DNA from: Pontimicrobium sp. SW4
GTDB lineage: Bacteria > Bacteroidota > Bacteroidia > Flavobacteriales > Flavobacteriaceae
Direction of reading: 5' to 3'
Length of the DNA: 64,000 bases
Assembly (NCBI RefSeq): GCF_039954625.1
Contig: NZ_CP157199.1
Span: 1,178,001-1,242,000 of the forward strand
This document shows positions 26,493-34,192 of the stretch, in pieces. Numbering within the stretch: position 1 is the first letter of the stretch; each line of letters starts with the position of its first letter. The notes beneath the pieces were generated by a model. The model saw nothing but the letters and a program-made list of their open reading frames with translations. It had not been told where the DNA came from and searched no databases. The translations under genes and the position numbers were made by a program.

Positions 26493-26861
26493 TTATGCTT
26501 CCAATTTATTTAGTCTTGCTTCTAAGAGAGCAACTGTTGCGTCAAGTTTTTCAAGTTTTGCATTTAGAGCCTTAATTTCATCTAAATGTGCTACATTAAT
26601 TTTTTTGTAAAACTTAATCACTAATTCTTTAATTTTGTCATCTAACTCTTCCTTTAATTCATGAGTTTTTAAAATTATTTTATCTACAAACTCTAATTCA
26701 TTTCCATTTTCATCCAATTGAGATTCAGACACAATTCTATTGATGTTATCTTTACCTTTTTCTGAAAGCTCACTTATTTTGTCTAAAAATTGAGTGTCTC
26801 GTGCCAAATAATAAAGACTAGAACTTAATGTGAGTAACTCTAAAATAGTTTTGGTTTTCAT
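26493..26861 (-). CDS. small coiled-coil (phasin-like) protein
   Basis: This 122-residue helical protein has a long charged coiled-coil. Its C-terminal part holds heptads ending LEKLDATVALLEARLNKLEA, similar to the tails of poly(3-hydroxyalkanoate) granule-associated or phasin-like proteins that often sit beside UbiB-type genes. There is no signal peptide. It starts the operon with the UbiB-type gene four bases downstream, so a joint role is likely. The exact family is not clear to me. Confidence 0.65.
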   Translation of the reverse strand: MKTKTILELLTLSSSLYYLARDTQFLDKISELSEKGKDNINRIVSESQLDENGNELEFVDKIILKTHELKEELDDKIKELVIKFYKKINVAHLDEIKALNAKLEKLDATVALLEARLNKLEA

Positions 26862-26888
26862 AATTACACATTTAATTTAAACTAGTGA

Positions 26889-26962
26889 TAAAAGTATTAA
26901 TAAACACCTTTTTTTAATATGATATTAATCATATATAGAAATTTATTAATGCCTTAATTTTA
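26889..26962. promoter_or_regulatory. bidirectional Crp/Fnr-type promoter (UbiB operon and CBS gene)
   Basis: A perfect box TGAT-ATTA-ATCA lies at 26920-26931. The plus-strand -7 element TAATTTTA (26955-26962) and the minus-strand element TACTTTTA (26896 to 26889) are both centred exactly 33 bases from the box. Predicted transcript starts are near 26967 and 26884. Confidence 0.8.
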
Positions 26963-26992
26963 AATATAATTTAGAACAAAACATTAATTAGG

Positions 26993-27400
26993 ATGAAAAC
27001 GAATTCAATAATAGAAGTAATGACCAAAAATGTGGTTTGTGTCACACCAGAACAACAACTTTTGGATGTAAAACATATTTATGAAAAAGAAAATTTTCAC
27101 CACCACATTCCAGTTGAGGAGAACGGTAAATTAGTTGGTATGGTTAGCTTAATAGATTTTATGTATAATATTTCTGGAGCTGGAATTAGTGATGATAATA
27201 TTGTGTATAAAGAACTTAAAGTTAAAGATATAATGACTCAAAACCCTTTTTACTTAACCACAGATGCAACTATTGAAGATGTTGCTAAAGTATTGGAAAG
27301 AGGAAATTATCATGCTGTTCCAGTATTGAAAAATAATAACATAGTTGGTATAGTATCGACAGCTGATTTGATTAAGTATTTTCTAAATAAAACATTATAA
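26993..27400 (+). CDS. CBS-domain-pair protein
   Basis: This 135-residue protein consists of two CBS modules only. The first is residues about 5-55 (VMTKNVVCVTPEQQLLDVK ... GKLVGMVSLIDFM) and the second about 75-130 (DIMTQNPFYLTTDATIEDV ... IVGIVSTADLI). Such free-standing pairs bind adenine nucleotides (AMP, ATP, SAM or NAD) and sense energy state. It has its own promoter, shared with the UbiB operon, and precedes the Prx6 gene, which has its own box. The ligand cannot be assigned. Confidence 0.88.
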   Translation: MKTNSIIEVMTKNVVCVTPEQQLLDVKHIYEKENFHHHIPVEENGKLVGMVSLIDFMYNISGAGISDDNIVYKELKVKDIMTQNPFYLTTDATIEDVAKVLERGNYHAVPVLKNNNIVGIVSTADLIKYFLNKTL

Positions 27401-27438
27401 TACTTGCTTGTAACTTTTCTAGAAATAGTTTGTTATCC

Positions 27439-27481
27439 TGATATTAATCATTTCAAGTTTTTATGTTGAAATTTATCTTTA
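27439..27481 (+). promoter_or_regulatory. Crp/Fnr-type box plus -7 element for the Prx6 operon
   Basis: A perfect box TGAT-ATTA-ATCA (27439-27450) is followed by the -7 element TATCTTTA (27474-27481), centred exactly 33 bases downstream. The predicted start near 27486 leaves a leader of about 19 bases. Confidence 0.75.
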
Positions 27482-27504
27482 TTCAATAATTAAAACATAA
27501 AAAA

Positions 27505-28242
27505 ATGGAAAATATATTCGAAAAAGAACAAGTAATTTCAATGCCAAGAATTGGTGATAATGCACCAGAATTTAAAGCAGTTACAACACAAGGAGAAATA
27601 AATTTTCCTAAAGATTTTACTGGAGAATGGGTTATTCTATTTAGTCACCCTGCTGATTTTACACCTGTTTGTACGAGTGAATTTATGACTTTTGCACATC
27701 TTGAGGAAAAGTTTGCAAAAGCTAATTGCAAATTAGTAGGGTTGTCTATAGATGGTCTATATAGCCATATTGCTTGGTTAAGAACCATTAAGGAAAAAAT
27801 TGAATTCAATGGCATGAAAAATATTGAAGTTAAGTTTCCTTTAATTGAAGATATAACCATGAACGTGGCCAAAAAATATGGTATGATTCAACCTGGAGAA
27901 AGCGAAACTCAAGCTGTAAGAGCTGTATTTTTTATTGATCCAAAGGGTAAAATTAGAGCCATTATTTACTATCCATTAAGCTTGGGTAGAAATTTTGACG
28001 AAATTTATAGAGCATTGATTGCTATGCAAACTTCTGATGAGTTTTCGGTAGCAACTCCTGCTGATTGGAATCCTGGTGATGATGTTATTATTTCTCCAGC
28101 TGGTTCATGTGGTGTCGCCGAAGAGCGTATGACCTCTAAGGATGAGTTAAAATGCGAAGATTGGTTTTTCTGTACAAAACCATTAAATAAAGATATGGTT
28201 TTGGACAAAATTCTTAAAAAACCCAAACTACTTGCTAAGTGA
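27505..28242 (+). CDS. Prx6-type peroxiredoxin
   Basis: This 245-residue peroxiredoxin has the peroxidatic motif PADFTPVCTSEF with Cys56. The long C-terminal arm carries Cys217 and Cys223 in KCEDWFFC, as in archaeal Prx6 enzymes with two extra cysteines, so it may cycle through an internal disulfide instead of the strict 1-Cys scheme. Cys202 in GSCG is extra. It reduces peroxides in the cytoplasm. The stop overlaps the GTG start of the L,D-transpeptidase gene, and the promoter has a perfect box. Confidence 0.92.
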   Translation: MENIFEKEQVISMPRIGDNAPEFKAVTTQGEINFPKDFTGEWVILFSHPADFTPVCTSEFMTFAHLEEKFAKANCKLVGLSIDGLYSHIAWLRTIKEKIEFNGMKNIEVKFPLIEDITMNVAKKYGMIQPGESETQAVRAVFFIDPKGKIRAIIYYPLSLGRNFDEIYRALIAMQTSDEFSVATPADWNPGDDVIISPAGSCGVAEERMTSKDELKCEDWFFCTKPLNKDMVLDKILKKPKLLAK

Positions 28243-29183
28243 AAAAATTAGTATTGCTTTTTTATGCTTTTGTAGCTTTGCTGTTAGTAGTATTTGCTAG
28301 TTCATGTTTTGAAAACAGTGGGGCAAAAACGCTAACTAAAAAAACAAATAATGTAAACCAAGTTTACCATCAGGATTCTATGGTAAACTTGGTTTTACTC
28401 AAAAAAGAAATAACGGTTGAAAATTATTTTCAGTTCTTAGATTCTTTGGTAAACAAATATGACTCATTAACATCCTATAAATTATCTGAGCACCTATTGG
28501 TAAGAGCAAATTCTTGGATTATTGATACACTTCAAAGCACAGATTATTATAGAAGAATAGCCCAAGATTCATTTGTTTACAACCAAAAAAAGATGATTGT
28601 TTTTGCTAAAGGAGCTACCTTAGTTATTCCTGATTCTATCTTAGCTGAAAAAATTCAGAATTCATTCAATAGCACATTAATAGATGTTAATATCCCAGAG
28701 TTTAAACTACGTATCTATGAAGCTAACAACATGCTTTATGACTTTCCAGTAAGGGTAGGTAGAGATGAAAAGGTATATCTTGAAATGTCAGGAAGAATTC
28801 AAGATTTAAAAACTAAAACAGGAAAAGGTCGCATTGTTAATCATGTTCGCAATCCACGTTATGTTAATCCTGTAAGCAATCACGAATATTTTGTAACAAA
28901 GAGAGATGATGAAAGAGTTACAAAACTTCCTCAAATTCCTTTTATAGAAACCGAAATAAATGGTATTAGAAATGGACAGTTAATTCATCCTACCACAAAT
29001 GCTGTTACATTAGGTAAAGCTTATTCCAACGGTTGTATTGGTACTAGTGAAGCGGATGCTTGGGTTATTTATTATTATGCACCTTTAGAAACCAAAATAA
29101 AAATTAGGTATGACTTAAATGTGGTTAATAAAGAAGGCGACAGCATCCTTTTAAAAGATATTTATAGTAAAAAGAAGAAGTGA
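28239..29183 (+). CDS. L,D-transpeptidase (YkuD domain), probable lipoprotein
   Basis: This 314-residue envelope protein has a hydrophobic N-terminus and a likely lipobox (FASSC, Cys23). The YkuD domain (about residues 150-300) holds His250 in HPTT and the catalytic Cys266 in YSNGCIGTS. Such enzymes cross-link peptidoglycan stems or attach proteins to them. The start is GTG 28239, overlapping the Prx6 stop (GTGA), since no ATG is close. Coupling to a peroxiredoxin suggests that cell-wall strengthening is part of the same stress response. Confidence 0.85.
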   Translation: MKKLVLLFYAFVALLLVVFASSCFENSGAKTLTKKTNNVNQVYHQDSMVNLVLLKKEITVENYFQFLDSLVNKYDSLTSYKLSEHLLVRANSWIIDTLQSTDYYRRIAQDSFVYNQKKMIVFAKGATLVIPDSILAEKIQNSFNSTLIDVNIPEFKLRIYEANNMLYDFPVRVGRDEKVYLEMSGRIQDLKTKTGKGRIVNHVRNPRYVNPVSNHEYFVTKRDDERVTKLPQIPFIETEINGIRNGQLIHPTTNAVTLGKAYSNGCIGTSEADAWVIYYYAPLETKIKIRYDLNVVNKEGDSILLKDIYSKKKK

Positions 29184-30191
29184 TTATACTGTTTTGGTTA
29201 TGTCAGTCAACTCATTTTTAGTTTCTTTACCTTCACTCCAACAGTCTAGATTATATATGGTCGTTTTGGCTATATTTGTCAAAGCCTCTTCAGTTAAAAA
29301 TGCATGATGTCCAGTGATAATCACATTAGGCATTACATTTAATTTAATTAGTAAATCATCATCAGGAATGTTTTGCGACAAGTCATTAAAGAAAACGCCT
29401 TTTTCATTTTCATAAACGTCCATTCCTAAAGCACCAATTTTTCCGCTTTTTAATCCATTGATTATGTGTTCTGTATTGACAACAGAACCTCTTGCAGTAT
29501 TAATAATAATAACCCCATCTTTCATTTTAAAAATTAAGCTTTCATTAATTAGTTGGTGTGTTTCGCTATTTAATGGAACATGCAACGAAATAATATCTGA
29601 TTGTCTGCATAAATCTTCTAGTGGAACATAGTGTAAATTATACTGTTCACATAACTCGTTATTTTCATTAATGTCGTAACCAATCAAGTTACAACCAAAA
29701 CCATGCATTATTTTGGTCATTACCGAACCTATTTTTCCAGTACCAATAATACCAACCGTTTTATTTTTCAAATCGAATCCAACGAGATGATTTAGGTTAA
29801 AATTAAAAAGTTTTACACGGCGGTTGGATTCAATGGTTTTTCTATTAAGTGCTAGCAATAAACCCACAGCATGTTCTGCAATTGCATATGGGGAATAGGC
29901 AGGTACATTAGCTACTCTAATATTTAACCTAGAAGCTGCCCTTAAATTTACATTATCATAGCCAACAGACCGCAAGGTTATATATTTTACGGCTAAATCA
30001 CTTAGTTTTTCAATAGTAATAAAACAAGCCTCATCTGCAGAAAATATGGATATCCCTTCATAGCCAACCGCTTTAGAGGCGGTTTTAGAAGATAATGCTT
30101 CTTCAATAAAAACAAGTTTATGTTTTTTGTTATTGGCCTTTTTTAAATAAGAAATTTCAAAGTCTCTGGTACTATACACAAGTACTTTCAT
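29184..30191 (-). CDS. D-2-hydroxyacid dehydrogenase (D-lactate dehydrogenase type)
   Basis: This 335-residue enzyme has the NAD-binding GIIGTGKIG (about residues 148-156), the substrate Arg in NTARGSVVN, the acidic Glu region and the catalytic His in GHHAFLTEEA. It begins KVLVYSTRDFEISYLKKAN, as D-lactate dehydrogenases do. It would reduce pyruvate to D-lactate with NADH, a fermentative outlet. It converges with the L,D-transpeptidase gene (stops adjacent). Its own promoter has a perfect box, so regulation with low oxygen is plausible. Confidence 0.85.
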   Translation of the reverse strand: MKVLVYSTRDFEISYLKKANNKKHKLVFIEEALSSKTASKAVGYEGISIFSADEACFITIEKLSDLAVKYITLRSVGYDNVNLRAASRLNIRVANVPAYSPYAIAEHAVGLLLALNRKTIESNRRVKLFNFNLNHLVGFDLKNKTVGIIGTGKIGSVMTKIMHGFGCNLIGYDINENNELCEQYNLHYVPLEDLCRQSDIISLHVPLNSETHQLINESLIFKMKDGVIIINTARGSVVNTEHIINGLKSGKIGALGMDVYENEKGVFFNDLSQNIPDDDLLIKLNVMPNVIITGHHAFLTEEALTNIAKTTIYNLDCWSEGKETKNELTDITKTV

Positions 30192-30219
30192 GAGTAATGT
30201 TATTATAATGTGAATTGTA

Positions 30220-30262
30220 TAAAACTATTTAGAAACTCGAAGCTACCAAATGATATTTATCA
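30220..30262 (-). promoter_or_regulatory. Crp/Fnr-type box plus -7 element for the D-lactate-type dehydrogenase
   Basis: A perfect box TGAT-ATTT-ATCA (30251-30262) and the minus-strand -7 element TAGTTTTA (30227 to 30220) are centred 33 bases apart. The predicted start near 30215 leaves a leader of about 24 bases. Confidence 0.75.
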
Positions 30263-30276
30263 TAATAGGTAAAAAT

Positions 30277-30307
30277 AAACCCTTTAGATATAAAATCTAA
30301 AGGGTTT
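30277..30307 (-). terminator. terminator of tRNA-Ser
   Basis: A perfect 13-base-pair stem (30277-30289 with 30295-30307) with a five-base loop lies four bases after the 3' end of the tRNA. On the minus strand it is followed by a T run, so it ends the tRNA transcript just before the box of the dehydrogenase promoter. Confidence 0.85.
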
Positions 30308-30310
30308 TTG

Positions 30311-30395
30311 CGGAGAAAGAGGGATTCGAACCCCCGGAGGTGTGACCCTCAACAGTTTTCAAGACTGCCGCATTCGACCACTCTGCCATTTCTCC
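30311..30395 (-). tRNA. tRNA-Ser (anticodon UGA)
   Basis: The 85-base minus-strand gene pairs GGAGAAA with TTTCTCC in the acceptor stem, with discriminator G and no encoded CCA. The anticodon loop reads CTTGAAA (anticodon TGA), a long variable arm follows as in serine tRNAs, and the T loop is GGTTCGAATCC. Its promoter is at 30430-30461 and a terminator follows at 30277-30307. Confidence 0.95.
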
Positions 30396-30429
30396 AAGTG
30401 TCTCATCAGGTATTCCCTGAATGCGGATG

Positions 30430-30461
30430 CAAATATAGAATCCTTTTTTAATTCTATCAAA
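30430..30461 (-). promoter_or_regulatory. housekeeping promoter of tRNA-Ser
   Basis: On the minus strand TTTG (30461-30458), a 20-base spacer and TATATTTG (30437-30430) match the Bacteroidota primary sigma promoter. The predicted start is about 26 bases upstream of the mature 5' end. Confidence 0.7.
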
Positions 30462-30540
30462 CGTTTTCTAATTTATTTTTATATTCTCAAAAGATGGAAA
30501 TTCACATTATGGATTCATCAGAATTATCTATGATTCTTTA

Positions 30541-30571
30541 TTGTTATTGCTATAACATATACCTAATTTTG
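30541..30571 (+). promoter_or_regulatory. housekeeping promoter of the nitroreductase-like gene
   Basis: TTG (30541-30543), a 20-base spacer and TAATTTTG (30564-30571) fit the Bacteroidota -33/-7 consensus. The predicted start lies about 15 bases before ATG 30595. No Crp/Fnr-type box is present. Confidence 0.6.
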
Positions 30572-30594
30572 TTTTTATAATTTATAGATTGATT

Positions 30595-31224
30595 ATGAAT
30601 ATAATTGAGAAGCTAGAATGGAGATATGCTACTAAAAAATTTGATAGCAAAACCTTGATTACTAAAGGTCAACTGGATGTTTTGAAAGCAGCTTTTAATT
30701 TAACAGCTACTTCTTATGGATTACAACCAATTAAGCTAGTTATTATTAGTGATAAAGAGCTTCAAAAAGAGTTAGTACAATATTCAATGGACCAAGAACA
30801 AGTTGCTGAAGCGTCTCATGTGTTAGTATTTTGTACAGAATGCAATATTGACAAAGCATATATTGAAACGTATTTTAAAAGAGTACAACAAATAAGACAC
30901 ACTCCAAATAGTATACTAAATCCTTTTAAAGAGTTTTTAATTGATGATTTTAATAATAGAAGTATTGAAAACATTAAAAATTGGGCAATTAAACAAGCGT
31001 ACTTAGCAATGGGAAATTTGCTTACTGTTTGCGCAATAGAAGGTATTGATGCATGTCCTATGGAAGGATTTGAACCATCTGCTTATGATGAGCTATTATT
31101 ATTAAAAGAGAAAGGTTTAGAGTCTGCTCTGGTAATGCCTATTGGTTATAGGGCCGAGGACGATATGTTTGCAAGCTTTAAAAAAGTAAGGAAAGAAATA
31201 AAGAATAGTATTATTGAAATATAA
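30595..31224 (+). CDS. NAD(P)H-dependent oxidoreductase, nitroreductase family
   Basis: This 209-residue flavoenzyme begins with RYATKKFDSK, the FMN-binding Arg-x3-Lys-Lys-Phe motif of NfsB-like proteins. It continues with SYGLQPIKLVIISD, an Ala-rich dimer helix (AIKQAYLAMGNLL) and the C-terminal GYRAEDD loop. Substrates of the family include quinones and nitroaromatics; the physiological one is not known. An in-frame TTG lies two codons before ATG 30595; the ATG fits the promoter at 30541 better. It converges with the small lipoprotein gene. Confidence 0.88.
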   Translation: MNIIEKLEWRYATKKFDSKTLITKGQLDVLKAAFNLTATSYGLQPIKLVIISDKELQKELVQYSMDQEQVAEASHVLVFCTECNIDKAYIETYFKRVQQIRHTPNSILNPFKEFLIDDFNNRSIENIKNWAIKQAYLAMGNLLTVCAIEGIDACPMEGFEPSAYDELLLLKEKGLESALVMPIGYRAEDDMFASFKKVRKEIKNSIIEI

Positions 31225-31225
31225 T

Positions 31226-31254
31226 AAAAGGGTAACATTTAAGCTACCCATTTT
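31226..31254. terminator. bidirectional terminator between 31224 and 31264
   Basis: A stem GGGTA/TACCC (31230-31234 with 31245-31249) has a ten-base loop, flanked by A and T runs that extend it. It serves both converging genes. Confidence 0.6.
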
Positions 31255-31263
31255 ATTATTAGA

Positions 31264-31647
31264 TTATTGGGAAACTACTTTTTTTCCATCAGCTTTAAAA
31301 TCAGCACCCATTCCAGAAACATACCCTTTAAAAAGCATTTCTTCAAAAGTACCTGTTAAATCAAAATCCATGTCTTGTGTTACAAAAGTTGCTGAAATCT
31401 TACTTTCTACAATTTTTATATTGTTAAGGTTTATTAATCCCATATCTGAATTTACAGTTCCTGTATATTCACCCACTTCATTTTTTAAAATTTTCATTAT
31501 TGCAGATACGTCACCTTGTGGAGTATCAGATATTACTAGACTCCATTCACCAACATAAGGATCTGCTTTAGCTGCACTTTTACTTGTACCGCAACTAGTA
31601 ATTAGAAATAAAGCTATTAAGCTTAATAATAAATGTGTTTTTTTCAT
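31264..31647 (-). CDS. small uncharacterised lipoprotein
   Basis: This 127-residue protein has a lipoprotein signal (LFLITSCGTS, Cys19). The mature part is all-beta in appearance, with VGEWSLVISDTPQGDV, a Gly-Glu-Tyr-Thr-Gly turn and a repeating strand pattern like a small lipocalin or beta-barrel fold. I know no function. The next gene upstream is transcribed divergently, with 157 bases of AT-rich DNA between them in which I see no clear operator. Confidence 0.65.
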   Translation of the reverse strand: MKKTHLLLSLIALFLITSCGTSKSAAKADPYVGEWSLVISDTPQGDVSAIMKILKNEVGEYTGTVNSDMGLINLNNIKIVESKISATFVTQDMDFDLTGTFEEMLFKGYVSGMGADFKADGKKVVSQ

Positions 31648-31804
31648 AATGTGTTTGTTTATATTGAAAAATACAAAATTTTAAATTATAATTTGACTTT
31701 TATATCAATAGATTCTATTCAATTAAAATCTACTATTTCGTTTTTTAAGTGTTCATTTTAATTGTAATTTTGAATTATTAATTTTTTAATTTAAACATCA
31801 AATT

Positions 31805-33004
31805 ATGCCAGGATTTGAATTATTTGGAGATTTGGAAAGGAAAGAAGTAAATGATGTTCTTGATAATGGTGTTTTAATGCGTTATGGTTTTGATGGTATG
31901 CGTAATGGTCATTGGAAGGCTAAAGAATTAGAAAAAGAATTAGAAAACCAATTACAAGTTAAGCACGCGCAAATAGTTTCTAGTGGTACAGCAGCGGTTT
32001 CTATTGCATTGGCAGCTGCTGGTGTTGGAGCAGGAGATGAGGTGATTATGCCAACATTTACTTTTGTGGCAAGTTTTGAGGCTATAATGATACTTGGAGC
32101 AATTCCAATATTGGTAGATATTGACGATACACTAACTTTAGATATTGAAGCTACAAGAAGTGCCATAACTTCAAAAACCAAAGCAATAATGCCAATACAT
32201 ATGTGTGGTAGTATGGCTAATTTAGATGCTTTAAAAGATTTGTGTGACGCTCATGATTTAATATTAATTGAAGATTCATCACAAGCAACAGGTGCGACTT
32301 ATAAAGGTAAGCCACTTGGTGGTATTGGAGATATTGGGTGTTTATCTTTAGATTTTGTAAAAATTATTACTGCTGGTGAAGGTGGTGCGATATTGACTAA
32401 TAATGAGAAGTTTTATACAAATGCAGACCATTTTTCTGACCATGGGCATGACCATGTAGGAAATGATAGAGGAGCTGAGTCACATCCATTTTTAGGGTAT
32501 AATTTTAGAATTTCCGAACTGCATGCAGCTGTTGGGTTGGCTCAATTACGACGCTTAGATGAATTTGTAGCTATTCAAAAGAAAAACTATTCAATCATTA
32601 GAAATGCTTTATCAAAAGTTCCAGAAGTAACCTTTAGAACTATTCCAGAAGGAGGGGAAGAGAGTTATTCATTTTTAAGTTTCTTTTTGCCAAATTTGGA
32701 ATTAGCCAGAAAAGTATCTATAGCTTTTAAAGAACAAGGAATAGACGCTTGTTTCCATTATTATGACAATAATTGGCATTATATTAGAAAATGGGAACAT
32801 CTTAAAGAGCTAAAAACGTTATATCCTTTATCTAAAGATGTAAAAGATGGGCTTTCTTATCTAAGAGATAAAACCTTTCTACAATCTGACCATTTTATTG
32901 GTAGAAATATTTCGTGTTTAATTAAATTATCTTGGAGTGAAGAGGATGTTAAAAGAAGGGCGTTAAAAATGGAAAAAATTATTAGAGAAATCTGTTCTCA
33001 ATAA
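31805..33004 (+). CDS. kdnA: KdnA-like 8-amino-Kdo transaminase (DegT/DnrJ/EryC1/StrS family)
   Basis: This 399-residue PLP enzyme has the internal-aldimine Lys186 in DFVKIITAGEGG, the PLP-binding EDSSQA, and the distinctive block SDHGHDHVGNDRGAESHP with RISELHAAVGLAQLRRLD. The beginning MPGFELFGDLE and that block match, from memory, the Shewanella 8-amino-3,8-dideoxy-manno-octulosonate transaminase closely. It would make 8-amino-Kdo for LPS. The partner Kdo dehydrogenase KdnB is not in the window. It converges with ribB, overlapping by seven bases, and sits near LPS-transport genes. Confidence 0.8.
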   Translation: MPGFELFGDLERKEVNDVLDNGVLMRYGFDGMRNGHWKAKELEKELENQLQVKHAQIVSSGTAAVSIALAAAGVGAGDEVIMPTFTFVASFEAIMILGAIPILVDIDDTLTLDIEATRSAITSKTKAIMPIHMCGSMANLDALKDLCDAHDLILIEDSSQATGATYKGKPLGGIGDIGCLSLDFVKIITAGEGGAILTNNEKFYTNADHFSDHGHDHVGNDRGAESHPFLGYNFRISELHAAVGLAQLRRLDEFVAIQKKNYSIIRNALSKVPEVTFRTIPEGGEESYSFLSFFLPNLELARKVSIAFKEQGIDACFHYYDNNWHYIRKWEHLKELKTLYPLSKDVKDGLSYLRDKTFLQSDHFIGRNISCLIKLSWSEEDVKRRALKMEKIIREICSQ

Positions 33005-34125
33005 TTCACATACTCCATAATCTCTAAACCATAACCAATCATACCAACACGCTTTGTTTGTTCGCTATTTGATATTAGACGTAATTTATGAATGTTTAAA
33101 TCATGAAGAATTTGGGCACCAATACCAAAATCTTTAGAATCCATTTCTATTGCTGGTGCTTTTGCAATCTCTCCTTCTACTTGGGTGGATTTTAAAACAG
33201 CTAAGCGTTTTAATAGGTTCATGGATTGACTTTGTTGATTAATAAATACAATAGCACCTTTGCTAGCATCATTTACAACCTTAAACATATCGTCTAGTTT
33301 TTTATCGGCATTGTTAGTTAAGGTTCCTAAAATATCATTATTTACTAAGGTAGAATTAATTCTTGTTAATACATGCTCATTAGTACTCCAAGCACCTTTT
33401 GTTAATGCAATATGTATTTGACTGTTAGTGGTTTGCTTGTAAGCTCTTAAACGAAAACTTCCAAATCGAGTTTCAATTTGAAAATCCTCTTTCTTTTCAA
33501 TTAAAGAGTCATGTTCCATTCTATAGGCCACTAAATCTTCAATAGAAACAATTTTAATATCAAATTTTTTAGCAACCTTCATAAGTTGAGGTAACCTAGC
33601 CATTGAGCCATCCTCATTCATTATCTCTACAATCACTCCAGCTGGTTTTAAGCCTGCTAAATTTGCTAGATCTATAGCAGCTTCAGTGTGCCCTGTTCTA
33701 CGCAATACACCGCCTTGTTTTGCCACTAATGGGAAAATATGTCCTGGACGAGCTAGATCAAAAGGTTTTGTGTCTTGATTGATTAATGCGTGAATCGTTT
33801 TTGCTCTATCACTAGCTGAAATTCCTGTGGTTACACCATTACCTCTTAAATCTACAGATACTGTAAAAGCAGTCTCCATTGGGTCTGTATTATTATTAAC
33901 CATCATACCTAAATCAAGCTCTTTACATCTGTTTTCGGTTAATGGTGCACAAATTAAACCTCTTCCATGAGTTGCCATGAAATTAATGGTTTCTGGTGTG
34001 ATTTTTTCTGCAGCAGCAACGAAATCTCCTTCATTTTCTCTATTCTCATCATCTACAACTATAATAACCTTACCCTGTCGAATGTCGTTTATAGCATCTT
34101 CTATGGTATTTAATTGTATTTTCAT
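32998..34125 (-). CDS. ribB: 3,4-dihydroxy-2-butanone 4-phosphate synthase with degenerate RibA-like domain
   Basis: Counted from ATG 34125 this is 375 residues. The N-terminal RibB domain is intact (VDDENRENEGDF, ATHGRGLICAP, GHTEAAIDLANLAG). The C-terminal half aligns with GTP cyclohydrolase II, but the zinc-ligand segment normally containing three Cys reads RINSTLVNNDILGTLTNN, with none. It therefore resembles the RibBX-type proteins, with butanone-phosphate synthase activity only. An upstream start at 34155 is possible but adds only a Pro/Thr-rich leader. It makes the four-carbon precursor of riboflavin. Confidence 0.85.
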   Translation of the reverse strand: MKIQLNTIEDAINDIRQGKVIIVVDDENRENEGDFVAAAEKITPETINFMATHGRGLICAPLTENRCKELDLGMMVNNNTDPMETAFTVSVDLRGNGVTTGISASDRAKTIHALINQDTKPFDLARPGHIFPLVAKQGGVLRRTGHTEAAIDLANLAGLKPAGVIVEIMNEDGSMARLPQLMKVAKKFDIKIVSIEDLVAYRMEHDSLIEKKEDFQIETRFGSFRLRAYKQTTNSQIHIALTKGAWSTNEHVLTRINSTLVNNDILGTLTNNADKKLDDMFKVVNDASKGAIVFINQQSQSMNLLKRLAVLKSTQVEGEIAKAPAIEMDSKDFGIGAQILHDLNIHKLRLISNSEQTKRVGMIGYGLEIMEYVNY

Positions 34126-34192
34126 AGTGTTAGTTGTTGGTTTAGGAGTAATCATATTTAGTGTTTAGGCAAAGATATTGCTTATTTTAAAC

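Noticed and set aside
31701-31720. TTGA...TCAA inverted repeat upstream of the kdnA-like gene.
   Set aside because: The spacing is wider than in the boxes and no -7 element lies 33 bases away; it is expected in such AT-rich DNA.
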